Below, piece by piece: positions 19,672-31,820 of a DNA stretch of 64,000 nucleotides. The notes below the pieces were generated by a model that searched no databases, was not told where the DNA came from, and saw nothing but the letters and a program-made list of their open reading frames with translations. Source of the DNA: Zea mays (lineage: Eukaryota > Streptophyta > Magnoliopsida > Poales > Poaceae); NCBI RefSeq assembly GCF_902167145.1, contig NC_050096.1, positions 80,906,683 to 80,970,682 on the forward strand. The letters are read 5' to 3'. Each line of letters starts with the position of its first letter. Position 1 is the stretch's first letter. The position numbers and the translations under genes were made by a program.

Positions 19672-22600
19672 TTAACAAAAGAAGTTCCTAGAATCAAGAA
19701 TGTTGAGCTCATGCCTAAGTTTGTTAAAAGATTGTTCATCAAGAGGCTTGGTAAAGATATCGGCTAATTGATCTTTAGTATTAATATAAGAAATCTCGAT
19801 ATCTCCCTTTTGTTGGTGATCCCTAAGAAAATGATACCGAATGGCTATGTGCTTAGTGCGGCTATGCTCGACGGGATTGTCGGCCATTTTGATTGCACTC
19901 TCATTATCACATAGCAAAGGGACTTTGGTTAATTTGTAACCGTAGTCCCGCAGGGTTTGCCTCATCCAAAGCAATTGCGCGCAACAATGGCCTGCGGCAA
20001 TGTACTCGGCTTCGGCGGTGGAAAGAGCGACCGAATTTTGCTTCTTTCAAGCCCAAGACACAAAGGATCTTCCCAAGAACTGGCAAGTCCCCGATGTGCT
20101 CTTCCTATTGATTTTGCACCCCGCCCAATCGGCATCCGAATATCCAATCAAATCAAATGTGGATCCCCTAGGATACCAAAGCCCAAACTTAGGAGTATAA
20201 GCCAAATATCTCAAGATTCGTTTCACGGCCGTAAGGTGAGCTTCCTTAGGGTCGGCTTGGAATCTTGCACACATGCAAACGGAAAGCATAATGTCCGGTC
20301 GAGATGCACATAAATAGAGTAATGAACCAATCATCGACCGGTATACCTTTTGATCCACGGACTTACCTCCCGTGTCGAGGTCGAGATGCCCATTAGTTCC
20401 CATGGGTGTCTTGATGGGTTTGGCATCCTTCATTCCGAACTTGGTTAGAATGTCTTGAGTGTACTTCGTTTGGCTAATGAAGGTGCCCTCTTGGAGTTGC
20501 TTCACTTGAAATCCTAGGAAATACTTCAACTCCCCCATCATAGACATCTCGAACTTTTGTGTCATGATCCTACTAAACTCTTCACATGTAGACTCGTTAG
20601 TAGACCCAAATATAATATCATCAACATAAATTTGGCATACAAACAAGTCATTTTCAAGTGTTTTGGTAAAGAGTGTAGGATCGGCCTTTCCGACTTTGAA
20701 TCCATTAGCAATAAGGAAATCTCTAAGGCATTCATACCATGCTCTTGGGGCTTGCTTGAGCCCATAAAGCGCCTTAGAGAGCTTATAGACATGGTTAGGG
20801 TACTCACTGTCTTCAAAGCCGGGAGGTTGCTCAACATAGACCTCTTCCTTGATTGGTCCATTGAGGAAGGCACTTTTCACGTCCATTTGATAAAGCTTAA
20901 AGCCATGGTAAGTAGCATAGGCTAATAATATGCGAATTGACTCAAGCCTAGCTATGGGTGCATAGGTTTCACCGAAATCCAAACCTTCGACTTGGGAGTA
21001 TCCCTTGGCCACAAGTCGAGCTTTGTTCCTTGTCACCACACCATGCTCATCTTGCTTGTTGCGGAAGACCCATTTGGTTCCTACAACATTTTGGTTAGGA
21101 CGTGGAACTAAATGCCATACCTCATTTCTAGTGAAGTTGTTGAGCTCCTCTTGCATCGCCACCACCCAATCCGAATCTTGAAGTGCTTCCTCTACCCTGT
21201 GTGGCTCAATAGAGGAAACAAAAGAGTAATGTTCACAAAAATGAGCAACACGAGATCTAGTAGTCACCCCCTTATGAATGTCGCCGAGTATGGTGTCGAC
21301 GGGGTGATCTCGTTGGATTGCTTGGTGGACTCTTGGGTGTGGCGGCCTTTGTTCTTGCTCATCCTCCTTGTCTTCCTCATTTGCATCTCCCCCTTGATCA
21401 TTGTCGTCATCTTGAGGTGGCTCATTTGATTGATCTTCTTCTTCATCAACTTGAGCCTCTTCCTCATTTTGAGTTGGTGGAGATGCTTGCATGGAGGAGG
21501 ATGGTTGATCTTGTGCATTTGGAGGCTCTTCGGATTCCTTAGGACACACATCCCCAATGGACATGTTCCTTAGTGTGATGCACGGAGCCTCTTCATCACC
21601 TATCTCATCAAGATCAACTTGCTCTACTTGAGAGCCGTTAGTTTCATCAAACACAACGTCACATGATACTTCAACTAGTCCAGTGGACTTGTTAAAGACC
21701 CTATATGCCCTTGTGTTTGAGTCATAACCGAGTAAAAAGCCTTCTACAGTCTTAGGAGCAAATTTAGATTTTCTACCTCTTTTAACAAGAATAAAGCATT
21801 TGCTGCCAAAGACTCTAAAATATGAAATGTTGGGCTTTTTACCGGTTAGGAGTTCATACGATGTCTTCTTGAGGATTCGGTGTAGATACAACCGGTTGAT
21901 GGCGTAGCAAGCGGTGTTGACTGCCTCCGCCCAAAACCGATCCGAAGTCTTGTATTCATCAAGCATGGTTCTTGCCATGTCTAATAGAGTTCGATTCTTC
22001 CTCTCCACTACACCATTTTGTTGTGGCGTGTAGGGAGAAGAGAACTCATGCTTGATGCCCTCCTCCTCAAGAAAGCTTTCGATTTGAGAGTTCTTGAACT
22101 CCGTCCCGTTGTCGCTTCTAATTTTCTTGATCCTTAAGCCGAACTCATTTTGAGATCGTCTCAAGAATCCCTTTAAGGTCTCTTGGGTTTGAGATTTTTC
22201 CTGCAAAAAGAACACCCAAGTGAAGTGAGAATAATCATCCACAATAACTAGACAGTACTTACTCCCGCCGATGCTTATGTAAGCGATCGGGCCGAATAGA
22301 TCCATGTGTAGGAGCTCCAGTGGCCTGTCGGTCGTCATTATGTTCTTATGTGGATGATGGGTGCCAACTTGCTTTCCTGCCTGGCATGCGCTACAAATCC
22401 TGTCTTTCTCAAAATGAACGTTTGTTAGTCCTAAAATGTGTTCTCCCTTTAGAAGCTTATGAAGATTCTTCATCCCAACATGGGCTAGTCGGCGGTGCCA
22501 GAGCCAACCCATGTTAGTCTTAGCAATTAAGCATGTGTCGAGTTCAGCTCTATCAAAATCTACTAAGTATAGCTGACCCTCTAACACACCCTTAAATGCT

Positions 22601-22917
22601 ATTGAATCATCACTTCTTCTAAAGACAGTGACACCTGTATCAGTGAAAAGACAGTTGTAGCCCATTTGACATAATTGTGAAACGGAAAGCAAATTGTAAT
22701 CTAAAGAATCTACAAGAAAAACATTGGAAATAGAATGGTCAGGAGATATAGCTATTTTACCAAGACCTTTGACCAAACCTTGATTTCCATCCCCGAATGT
22801 GATAGCTCTTTGGGGATCTTGGTTTTTCTCATATGAGGAGAACATCTTCTTCTCCCCTGTCATGTGGTTTGTGCACCCGCTGTCGAGTATCCAACTTGAG
22901 CCCCCGGATGCATAAAC
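19672..22917 (-). pseudogene. pol: Copia-2 Pol (protease, integrase, RT, RNase H), one nonsense codon
   Basis: A single frame of about 1081 codons opens after TAG at 22918-22920. In order it shows protease ([15 protein letters not shown]), HHCC finger ([14 protein letters not shown] to CSACQAGK), DDE integrase (LFGPI, SDNGTEF, VVERKN), an acidic Gln/Asp linker, RT ([32 protein letters not shown]) and RNase H ([12 protein letters not shown]). One in-frame TGA at 20047-20049, just after FVSWA in RNase H, splits off the last 125 codons (YGYKLTKVPLLCDNESAI to LDSRNFFC). Apart from this stop the frame is open. Pol would cut the polyprotein, copy RNA into DNA and integrate it. Confidence 0.93.
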
Positions 22918-22930
22918 CTACAAAACAAGT

Positions 22931-25620
22931 TTAGTTCGTGACTTTAGGTACCCAAATGGTTTTGGGTCCTTTGGCATTAGACACAAGAACTTTGGGTACC
23001 CAAACACAAGTCTTTGAACCCTTGTGCTTGCCCCCAACATATTTGGCAACTACCTTGCCGGATTTGTTAGTTAACACATAAGATGCATCAAAGGTTTTAA
23101 ATGAAAGACTATGTTCATTTGATGCACTAGGAGTTTTCTTAGGCAACTTAGCACGGGTTGGTTGCCTAGAACTAGATGTCTCACCCTTATACATAAAAGC
23201 ATGATTTGGGCCAGAGTGAGACTTCCTAGAATGAATTCTCCTAATTTTGCTCTCAGGATAACCGGCAGGGTACAAAATGTAACCCTCGTTATCCTGAGGC
23301 ATGGGAGCCTTGCCCTTAACAAAGTTAGACAATCTTTTAGGAGGGGCACTAAGTTTGACATTGTCTCCCCTTTGGAAGCCAATGCCATCCTTGATGCCAG
23401 GGAGTCTCCCACTATAGAGCATACTTCTAGCAAATTTAAACTTTTCATTTTCTAAGTTATGCTCGGCAATTTTAGCATCTAGTTTTGCTATATGATCATT
23501 TGTTGTTTAATTAAAGCCATATGATCATGAATAGCATTAACATCAACATCTCTACATCTAGTACAAATAGATACATGCTCAACAATAGATGTAGAGGGTT
23601 TGCAAGAATTAAGCTCAACAATCTTAGCATGAAGAATATCATTTTTATCTCTAAGATCGGAAATTGTAGCTTTGCAAACATCAAAGTCTTTAGCCTTAGC
23701 AATCAAATTTTCATTTTCTAATCTAAGACTAGCAAGAGAAATGTTTAATTCTTCAATCCTAGCAAGCAAATCATCATTATTATCTCTAGGATTGGGAATT
23801 GAAACATTACAAACATGTGAATCAACCTTAGTATTTAAACTAGCATTTTCATTCCTAAGGTTGTCAATCATCTCACGGCAAGTGCTTAGCTCACTAGATA
23901 GTTTTTCACATTTCTCAATTTCTAGAGCATAAGCATTTTTAACCTTAACATGTTTCTTGTTTTCCTTAATAAGGAGGTCCTCTTGGGAATCCAAAAGGTC
24001 ATCCTTTTCATGAATAGCACTAACCAATTCATTTAATTTTTCCTTTTGAGCTATGTTAAGGTTGGCAAAAAGGGTGCGCAAGTTATCCTCCTCATCACTA
24101 GCATTATCATCACTAGAAGACTCATATCTAGTAGAGGATTTAGATTTAACCTTCTTTTTGCCGTCCTTGGCCATGAGGCACTTGTGGCCGACGTTGGGGA
24201 AGAGAAGTCCTTTGGTGACGGCGATGTTGGCGGCGTCCTCGTCGTCGGAGGAGTCGCTAGAACTTTCATCGGAGTCCCACTCCCGACAAACATGGGCATC
24301 GCCACCCTTCTTCTTGTAGTACCTTTTCTTCTCCTTTCTTCTCCCCTTCTTGTCGTCGCCTCGGTCACTGTCACTAGATATGGAACATTTAGCAATAAAA
24401 TGACCGGGCTTACCACATTTGTAGCAAACCTTCTTGGAGCGGGACTTGTAGTCTTTCCCTCTCCTTTGCTTGAGGATTTGGCGGAAGCTCTTGATGACGA
24501 GCGCCATTTCCTCATTGTCGAGCTTGGAGGCGTCGATTGGTTGCCGACTTGGTGTGGACTCCTCCTTCTTTTCTTCTGTCGCCTTGAACGCAACGGGTTG
24601 AGCTTCGGATGTGGTGGGTTCGTCAAGCTCGTTGATCTTCCTCGAGCCTTCGATCATGCACTCAAAACTTACAAAATGGCCGATAACTTCCTCGAGGGTC
24701 ATTTTAGTATATCTAGGATTACCACGAATTAATTGAACTTGAGTGGGGTTAAGGAAAATGAGAGATCTTAGAATAACCTTAACCACCTCGTGGTCATCCC
24801 ACTTTATGCTCCCGAGGTTGCGCACTTGGTTCACCAAGGTCTTGAGCCGGTTGTACATGTGTTGTGGCTCTTCCCCTTTGCGAAGCCGGAACCGACCGAG
24901 CTCCCCCTCGATCGTTTCCCGCTTGGTGATCTTGGTGAGCTCATCTCCCTCGTGCTCGGTTTTGAGCACATCCCAAACCTCCTTAGCGCTCTTCAACCCT
25001 TGCACTTTGTTATACTCCTCTCTACTCAAAGAGGCGAGGAGTATCGTTGTTGCTTGAGAGTTGAAGTGCTCGATTTGGGCCACCTCATCCTCATCATAAT
25101 CTTTATCCCCTATGGATGGTACCTGTGCACCAAACTCAACGACATCCCATATACTTTTGTGGAGTGAGGTTAGATGAAATCGCATTAAATCACTCCACCT
25201 AGCATAATCTTCACCATCAAAAGTTGGTGGTTTGCCTAATGGGACGGAAAGTAAAGGTGCATGTTTAGAAATGCGAGGATAGTGTAAGGGGATCTTACTA
25301 AACTTCTTACGCTCTTGGCGTTTAGAAGTTACGGAGGGCGCATCGGAGCCGGAGGTCGATGTTGATGAAGTGTCGGTCTCGTAGTAGACCACTTTCCTCA
25401 TCCTCTTTTGCTTGTCCCCACTCCGATGCGGCTTGTGGGAAGAAGATTTTTCCTTCTTCTCTTTGTGGTGAGAAGAAGATTTCTTCTCCTTCCCTTTGTT
25501 GGAGGAGCCCTTCTTCTTCTCCCTCCTCTTGGTGCGGGACTCTTCCGATGAAGTGCTCCCGTAGCTTGTAGTGTGCTTTTCGCCGGTCTCCATCTCCTTC
25601 TTGGCGTGATCTCCCGACAT
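22931..25620 (-). pseudogene. gag: Copia-2 Gag, single-base frameshift
   Basis: The ATG is at 25618-25620, shortly after the primer-binding site. The first 710 codons (to the stop at 23488) carry the Ser/Lys-rich N-terminus, copia gag core, knuckle CYKCGKPGHFIAKC, acidic patch and coiled coil. A one-base change in an A-run near 23500 shifts the frame, giving QQMII and then stop. The second frame (23422-22931) has the conserved C-terminus MLYSGRLPGIKDGIGF to VWVPK. Comparison with the intact Copia-1 Gag shows the break clearly. Confidence 0.92.
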
Positions 25621-25653
25621 CACTTCGAGCGGTTAGGCTCTAATGAAGAACCG

Positions 25654-25666
25654 GGCTCTGATACCA
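25654..25666 (-). other. Copia-2 primer-binding site
   Basis: On the minus strand, TGGTATCAGAGCC lies two bases after the 5' LTR. It is a perfect complement of the 3' end of initiator tRNA-Met, the usual primer for plant copia elements. Confidence 0.92.
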
Positions 25667-25668
25667 AT

Positions 25669-26978
25669 TGATAGTCGCCTAGAGGGGGGGTGAATAGGGC
25701 GAAACTGAAATTTACAAATATAAACACAACTACAAGCCGGGTTAGCGTTAGTAATAAAGAAATTGAGTCCACGAGAGAGGGCGCAAAACAAATCGCAAGC
25801 AAGTAAAGAGTGTGACACGCGGATTTGTTTTACCGAGGTTCGGTTCTTGCAAACCTACTCCCCGTTGAGGAGGCCACAAAGGCCGGGTCTCTTTCAACCC
25901 TTCCCTCTCTCAAACGATCCCACGGATCGAGTGAGCTTTCTCTTCTCAATCACTTGGAACACAAAGTTCCCACAAGGACCACCACAAGTTTGGTGTCTCT
26001 TGCCTCAATTACAAGTGAACTTGATCGCAATGAAAGAATCAAGAAGGAAGAAAGCAATCCAAGCGCAAGAGCTCGAAAGAACACAAGCAAATCACTCTCT
26101 CTAATCACTATGACGTTGTGTGGAATTTGGAGAGGATTTGATCTAATTGGTGTGTCTAGAATTGAATGCTAGAGCTCTTGTAGTAGTTGGGAAGTGGAAA
26201 ACTTGGATGCAATGAATGGTGGGGTGGTTGGGGTATTTATAGCCTCAACCACCAAAAGTGGCCGTTGGGAGCCTGTCTGCTCGATGGCGCACCGGACAGT
26301 CCGGTGCACACCGGACATGTCCGGTGCCCCTGCCACGTCATCACTGCCGTTGGATTCTGTCCGTTGGAGCTTCTGACTTGTGGGCCCGCCTGGGTGTCCG
26401 GTGCACACCGGACAACTACTGTTCCTTGTCCGGTGTGCCGGAATGGGCGCGCCTGACATCTGCGCGCGCTGCGCGCGCATTTATTGCGCCGCAGGTAGCC
26501 GTTGGCGCCGAGTAGCCGTTGCTCCGGGGTTGCACCGGACAGTCCGGTGCACACCGGACATGTCCGGTGAATTATAGCGGACTAGCCGTTGGCGTTTCCC
26601 GAAGCTGGTGAGTTCCTGAGGCCGACCTCCCTTGGAGCACCGGACACTGTTCGGTGTACACCGGACAGTCCGGTGAATTATAGCGGAGTCGCCTCTTGAA
26701 ATTCCCGAAGGTGACGAGTTGGCGTTGGAGTCCTCTGGTGCACCGGACACTGTCCGGTGGCACACCGGACAGTCCGGTGCGCCAGACCAGAGGTGCCTTC
26801 GGTTGGCCCTTTGCTCCTTTGTTGAATCCAAAACTTGATCTTTTAATTGGCTGAGAGTGAACCTTTTACACCTGTATAATCTATACACTTGGGCAAACTA
26901 GTTAGTCCAATTGTTTGTGTTGGGCAATTCAACCACCAAAATTAATTAGGGACTAGGTGTAAGCCTAATTCCCTTTCA
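25669..26978 (-). repeat. Copia-2 5' LTR
   Basis: 1310 bp, identical to 17527-18836 except for two bases (25821 and 26651). On the minus strand the TATA box TATAAATA is at 26234-26241, the likely promoter of the element RNA. Confidence 0.95.
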
Positions 26979-28662
26979 ATATTCATAAAGGGGTAACCAC
27001 TCGATCTCGTGTTGCTCATTTTTGTGAACATTACTCCTTTGTGTCTTCTATTGAGCCATACAGGGTAGAAGATGCATTAATGGATTCAGATTGGGTGTTG
27101 GCAATGCAAGAGGAGCTCAACAACTTCACAAGGAATGAGGTATGACATTTAGTTGCACGTCCTAACCAAAATGTTGTAGGAACCAAGTGGGTCTTCTGCA
27201 ACAAGCAAGATGAGCATGGTGTGGTGACAAGGAACAAAGCCTGACTTGTGGCCAAGGGATATTCACAAGTCGAAGGTTTGGATTTCGGTGAAACCTATGC
27301 ACCCGTAGCTAGGCTTGAGTCATTCGTATATTACTTGCCTATGCTACTTACCATGGCTTTAAGCTTTACCAAATGGATGTGAAAAATGCCTTCCTCAATG
27401 GACCAATCAAGGAGGAAGTCTATGTTGAGCAACCTCCCGACTTTGAAGATAGTGAGTATCCTAATCACGTCTATAAACTCTCTAAGGCGCTTTATGGGCT
27501 CAAGCAAGCCCCAAGAGCATGGTATGAATGCCTAAGAGATTTCATTATCGCTAATGGCTTCAAAGTCGAAAAAGTCGATCCTACTCTCTTTACTAAAACA
27601 CTTGCAAATGATTTGTTTCTATGCCAAATTTATGTTGATGATATCATATTTGGGTCTACTAACGAATCTACATGTGAAGAGTTTAGTAGGATCATGACTC
27701 AAAAATTCGAGATGTCTATGATGGTGGAGTTGAAATATTTTCTAGGATTTCAAGTCAAGCAACTCCAAGAGGGCACCTTCGTTAGCCAAACGAAGTATAT
27801 TCAAGACATACTTACCAAATTTGGGATGAAGGATGCCAAGCCCATCAAGACACCCATGGGAACCAATGGGCATCTCGACCTCGACACGGGAGGTAAATCC
27901 GTAGATCAAAAGGTATACCGGTCGATGATAGGTTCTTTACTCTATTTATGTGCTTCACGACCGGACATTATGCTTTCCGTATGCATGTGTGCAAGATTCC
28001 AAGCCGATCCTAAGGAAGTTCACCTTAGGGCCGTAAAACGAATCTTGAGATATTTAGTGTATACTCCTAAGTTTGGCCTTTGGTATCCCAGGGGATCCAC
28101 TTTTGATTTAATTGGTTATTCAGATGCTGATTGGGCGGGTTGTAAGATCGATATAAAGAGCACATCAGGGCCTTGCCAGTTCTTGGGAAGATCTCTGGTG
28201 TCTTGGGCTTCAAAGAAGCAAAATTCTGTAGCTCTTTCTTCCGCCGAAGCCGAGTATATTGCCGCAGGCCATTGTTGCGCGCAATTGCTTTGGATGAGGC
28301 AAACCCTGAGGGACTATGGTTATAAATTAACCAAAGTTCCTCTTCTATGTGATAATGAGAGTGCAATCCGCATGGCGGATAATCCTGTTGAGCATAGCCG
28401 CACTAAACACATAGCCATTCAGTATCATTTTTTGAGGGATCACCAACAACGGGGAGATATCGAGATTGCTTACATTAACACCAAAGAACAACTCGCCAAT
28501 ATCTTTACCAAGCCTTTAGATGAGAAAACATTTACCAAACTTAGGCATGAGCTAAATATTCTTGATTCTAGAAACTTATATAGATATTTTGCACACATAG
28601 CTCAGTTATATACCTTTGATCATCTCTTTCATATTACTATGACTAATGTGTTCTTCAAGTGA
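26979..28662 (+). pseudogene. pol: Copia-1 Pol, RT and RNase H half
   Basis: This continues the Copia-1 frame after the Copia-2 insertion. The region 26984-27372 holds [22 protein letters not shown] and the RT start, broken by TGA codons near 27143 and 27242 (each at a position that is Trp or Arg in the other copies) and a frame change near 27330. From 27373 the frame is open to 28662: [34 protein letters not shown] (RT catalytic YVDD), then RNase H ([47 protein letters not shown]) and the C-terminus ending FFK. Confidence 0.9.
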
Positions 28663-29408
28663 ATCTCATGCTAAGTCATAGATTGAAAGGGAAATGGGGT
28701 CTTCGGCGAAGACAAGGCTTCCACTCCGCTCCATCGAAACATTCATCCTTCGCTGTCGCTCCACACTGCTCTCCAACTTTGGTATAATCTTCACTCATAT
28801 GTTATTTACCATAGGGGGAGAAAGTAAAAGGGCTTATATTTCACTCACAAGTATCCATTTTTGGCGATTCATGCCAAAGGGGGAGAAAGTATTAGCCCAA
28901 AGCAAAAGGACCGCACCACCAATTTCAAAAATGAATTAGTATTAAAAGAAAAGATGTTTTCAATGATGTTTTCAAATTGGTATCTTATTTGTGATATAAA
29001 TTAAAATTGGTATACCCTCTTCAAAATTAGTATCAAAAACCCTCTTGAACACTAAGAGGAGGATTTCATAAAGGGGGAGTTTTGTTTAGTCAAAGGAAAA
29101 GCATTTAAAACAGGGGGAGAAAATTTCAAATCTTGAAAATGCTTCTCAAAATCTTATTCATATACCTTTGACTATTTGCAAAAGTTTTTTGAAAAAGAAT
29201 TTCCAAAACATTGCAAAACAAAACAAGTGGTGCAAGCGTGGTCCAAAATTTTAAAATAAGAAGAAAGCCATCCATGCATATCTAGTAAAAATAATTATTG
29301 GTTTCATTCCAAGCAACCTTTGCACTTACATTATGCAAACTAGTCCAATTCTGCACTTTTGTATTTGCTTTGATTTGTGTTGGCATCAATCACCAAAAAG
29401 GGGGAGAT
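28663..29408 (+). other. Copia-1 3' untranslated region with repeated polypurine tracts
   Basis: No ORF with family features. Purine tracts of the form AGGGGGAGA occur near 28813, 28876, 29071 and 29112. The functional-position tract AAAAAGGGGGAGAT (29395-29408) abuts the 3' LTR. Confidence 0.85.
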
Positions 29409-30591
29409 TGAAAGGGAAATAGGCTTACACCCTTTTCCTAATTGATTTTGGTGGTTGAATTGTCCAACGCAAATATTTAGACTAACTAGTTTGCTCTAGA
29501 CTATAAGTTTTACAGGTGCCAAAGGTTCACAATAAACCAATAAAAAGACCAAGAAAGGGTTCAAACAAAGAGAGCGAAAGACAACCGAAGTGTGCCCTGG
29601 TCTGGCGCACCGGACTGTCCGGTGTGCCACCGGACAGTGTCCGGTGCACCAGGGAACCCGACTCCGAACTACTCACCTTCGGGAGTTCTGGGAGCCACTC
29701 CGCTATAATTCACCGGACTGTCCGGTGTAGCACCGGACTGTCCAGTGTGCCAGCGGAGTAACGGCTACTACAGCGCCAATGGTCGCCTGCAACAGCATTA
29801 AATGCGCTACAGTGCACGCGGAAGTCAGGAACACGTCAGAAGGCGCACCAGACAGTCTACAGGACCTATCCGGTGCACCACTGGATTGTCAGGTGGCCCA
29901 GATGTCAGAAGCTCCAACGGTCAGAATCCAACGGCCGGGTGACGTGGCTGGCGCACCGGATAGTGTCCGGTGCGCCATGCGACAGAAGCCCTCACCAACG
30001 GTTCTTTTGGTGGTTGGGGCTATAAATACCCCCCAACCACCACACTTCAATGCATCCAAGTTTTCACCCTTCAAACACCTTACAAGAGCTATAACATTCA
30101 ATACAAGATACAATCAAAGAGATCAAATCCTCTCCCAAGTCCAAAGATCATTCCAATCAAATAGTGAATAGTGAGAGAGAGACTTGTGTTCATTTGAGCT
30201 CTTGCGCTTGGATTGCTTTTCTTCTTCATTCTTTCTTGATTCCAACTCAATTGTAACTAAGACAAGAGACACCAATTGTGTGGTGGTCCTTGTGGGGACT
30301 TAGTGTCCCGTTTGATTGAGAAGAGAACTCACTCGGTCTAAGTGACGTTTGAGAGAGGGAAAGGGTTGAAAGAGACCCGGTCTTTATGACCACCTCAACA
30401 GGGAGTAGGTTTGCAAGAACCAAACCTCGGTAAAACAAATCATCGTGTCGTCCGCCTTATTCGCTTGTGATTTGTTTTCGCCCTCTCTTTCGGACTCTCT
30501 TTTATTTCTAACGCTAACCCCGGCTTGTAGTTGTGCTCAAAGTTTGTAAATTTCAGATTCGCCCTATTCACCCCCCTCTAGGCGACTTTTA
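29409..30591 (+). repeat. Copia-1 3' LTR
   Basis: 1183 bp from TGAAAGGG to CTTTTA; the terminal CA has become TA. It lacks one 20-bp palindrome unit present in the 5' LTR near 12550-12570. TATAAATA lies at 30020-30027. Confidence 0.93.
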
Positions 30592-30596
30592 GGTGT

Positions 30597-31783
30597 CTAC
30601 TCAATCGTGCGAACGGGTACGAGTAGTCTAATCTCGGCCGTTTAGGGCTGAATCAACGGCACTCGAGCCGTCTTCAACACCAGGCCACCCATCCCGACGG
30701 TGCAACCAGCCCGCGGCGGCGGAGTTCGCCGGATTCGCCCAAGCGCACCCCCCTGGTGCACATTTACCTCGACTACGCAGGTCGACACAACTAAGAGAGA
30801 AGTGCGAACACGGGCATGGGTAACTCACCCCGACTTATGCTGCCCAGTGACCGGGCGACGACGAGGGGCGGATCCGCCACGGCAGAGAAACTCCGGCGAC
30901 AGATTATTCGCACCACCGCCGATAATCCCCCACGACGCGACAATGGCGACCCTCCAGGACACGACACAGTGCTCTCCGGATGTGTAAGAGGGCTTCACCG
31001 ACGACGACCAATCGTGCCCATGGCGACAGCGGAATTCCCTTGCCCAAAATCCCCAATACTGCCCACAGCGAGGACGATTGAGCTGCGACAGAAGGAGAGG
31101 GTCTGAGGACCTCGGGTCCTTGGCATTTAAGTCCCCACGGGCCGGTCTACGCAGCCGCCACGACCCCCATGCTTCACGGCGAGGTGCCGCCATACTCGGT
31201 GGGTTGGTTGAAGACGTGCCCTCACGACTCGGGCCCAGTAATAAGCGAAGCCACGCCACACAACTAGCCAGGACCCACCTGTAAGTCGCACCAAGCAAGG
31301 AAGCTAACACCCAGACAACTTGGGCCCGCGCGACAGAGCACCAAGAGCAAGGGACGCGCTTCAGCTAGTTGGGCCGCGCAGAAGAATCTTGGTAGTGGGT
31401 TGGATTGGGGTTAGTCGGCCCATGCGCCATTTCTCTTTTCTTTTCTTTATTCTTTTCTCTTTTCTTTTCTTTTTAAATTTAGATTTGACTTCAAACTTAA
31501 ATTCTAGCTTTGTGGCTCATCATTTACAAATTGTATTTGTGAAATTAGAGATACTAATTCTGGAGGTACTTATTTATATATATTATTTATGTATTCATAT
31601 CCTTCTTCTTTTTCTTTCCTCCACATTTCTAGAATTCCCTTTACATCTTAAACTCCCATTTAGTTATTAATGGATTTCTCTTTATGTTATTTTTATAGAT
31701 GGTAAGTAGATACAACACACACATATAAATAAAGGAAATAACTTTTCTCCTTTTATATGATCTCTTACAAATTGGGTATTACA
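30597..31783 (-). repeat. G1 3' LTR, part next to the coding region
   Basis: This is the continuation of 10632-11992 after Copia-1. It ends on the plus strand with TGGGTATTACA, which on the minus strand gives the LTR start TGTAATACCC, paired with the TGTCACACCC end at 36848. The purine-rich tract next to it (31784-31803, minus strand) is the likely polypurine tract. GC-rich sequence fills 30640-31380, and pyrimidine-rich runs lie near 31435-31475. ORFs here show no family features. Confidence 0.75.
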
Positions 31784-31820
31784 AATCCTAACCCCTTAAA
31801 AAGAATTTCTTCCTCAAGAT

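Larger units (their letters stand above)
17527..26978 (-). mobile_element. Copia-2: complete, very young Sirevirus (Opie/Ji type)
   Basis: 9452 bp, inserted in Copia-1 pol in the opposite orientation, with target duplication ATATT at 17522-17526 and 26979-26983. Both LTRs are 1310 bp and differ only at 17679/25821 and 18509/26651 by eye. It has a perfect initiator-Met primer-binding site, gag, pol and a polypurine tract. Coding defects are limited to one gag frameshift near 23500 and one pol nonsense codon at 20047. Two differences in 1310 bp would mean an age of some tens of thousands of years at commonly used grass LTR rates. Confidence 0.97.
11993..30591 (+). mobile_element. Copia-1: Sirevirus (Opie/Ji type), interrupted by Copia-2
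   Basis: The LTRs are TGAAAGGG...CTTTCA (5') and TGAAAGGG...CTTTTA (3'). The target duplication GGTGT lies at 11988-11992 and 30592-30596. Domain order gag, protease, integrase, RT, RNase H marks Ty1/copia. A long gag with coiled coil, CACCGGACTGTCCGGTG palindromes in the LTR, and multiple GGGGGAGA tracts before the 3' LTR are Sirevirus hallmarks. Excluding Copia-2 it is about 9.1 kb. Confidence 0.95.

Noticed and set aside
24046..24732. Plus-strand 228-residue ORF over Copia-2 gag
   Set aside because: It is a shadow frame opposite the well-supported gag sequence; it has no domain.
28663..29408. Possible envelope-like ORF between RNase H and 3' LTR of Copia-1
   Set aside because: Some Sireviruses carry an extra ORF there, but this stretch is under 750 bp, full of polypurine tracts, and has no long frame or transmembrane pattern.
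31320..31670. Plus-strand hydrophobic ORF in the G1 LTR
   Set aside because: It translates pyrimidine-rich TTTTCTTTTC runs of the LTR; the apparent membrane character is an effect of composition.
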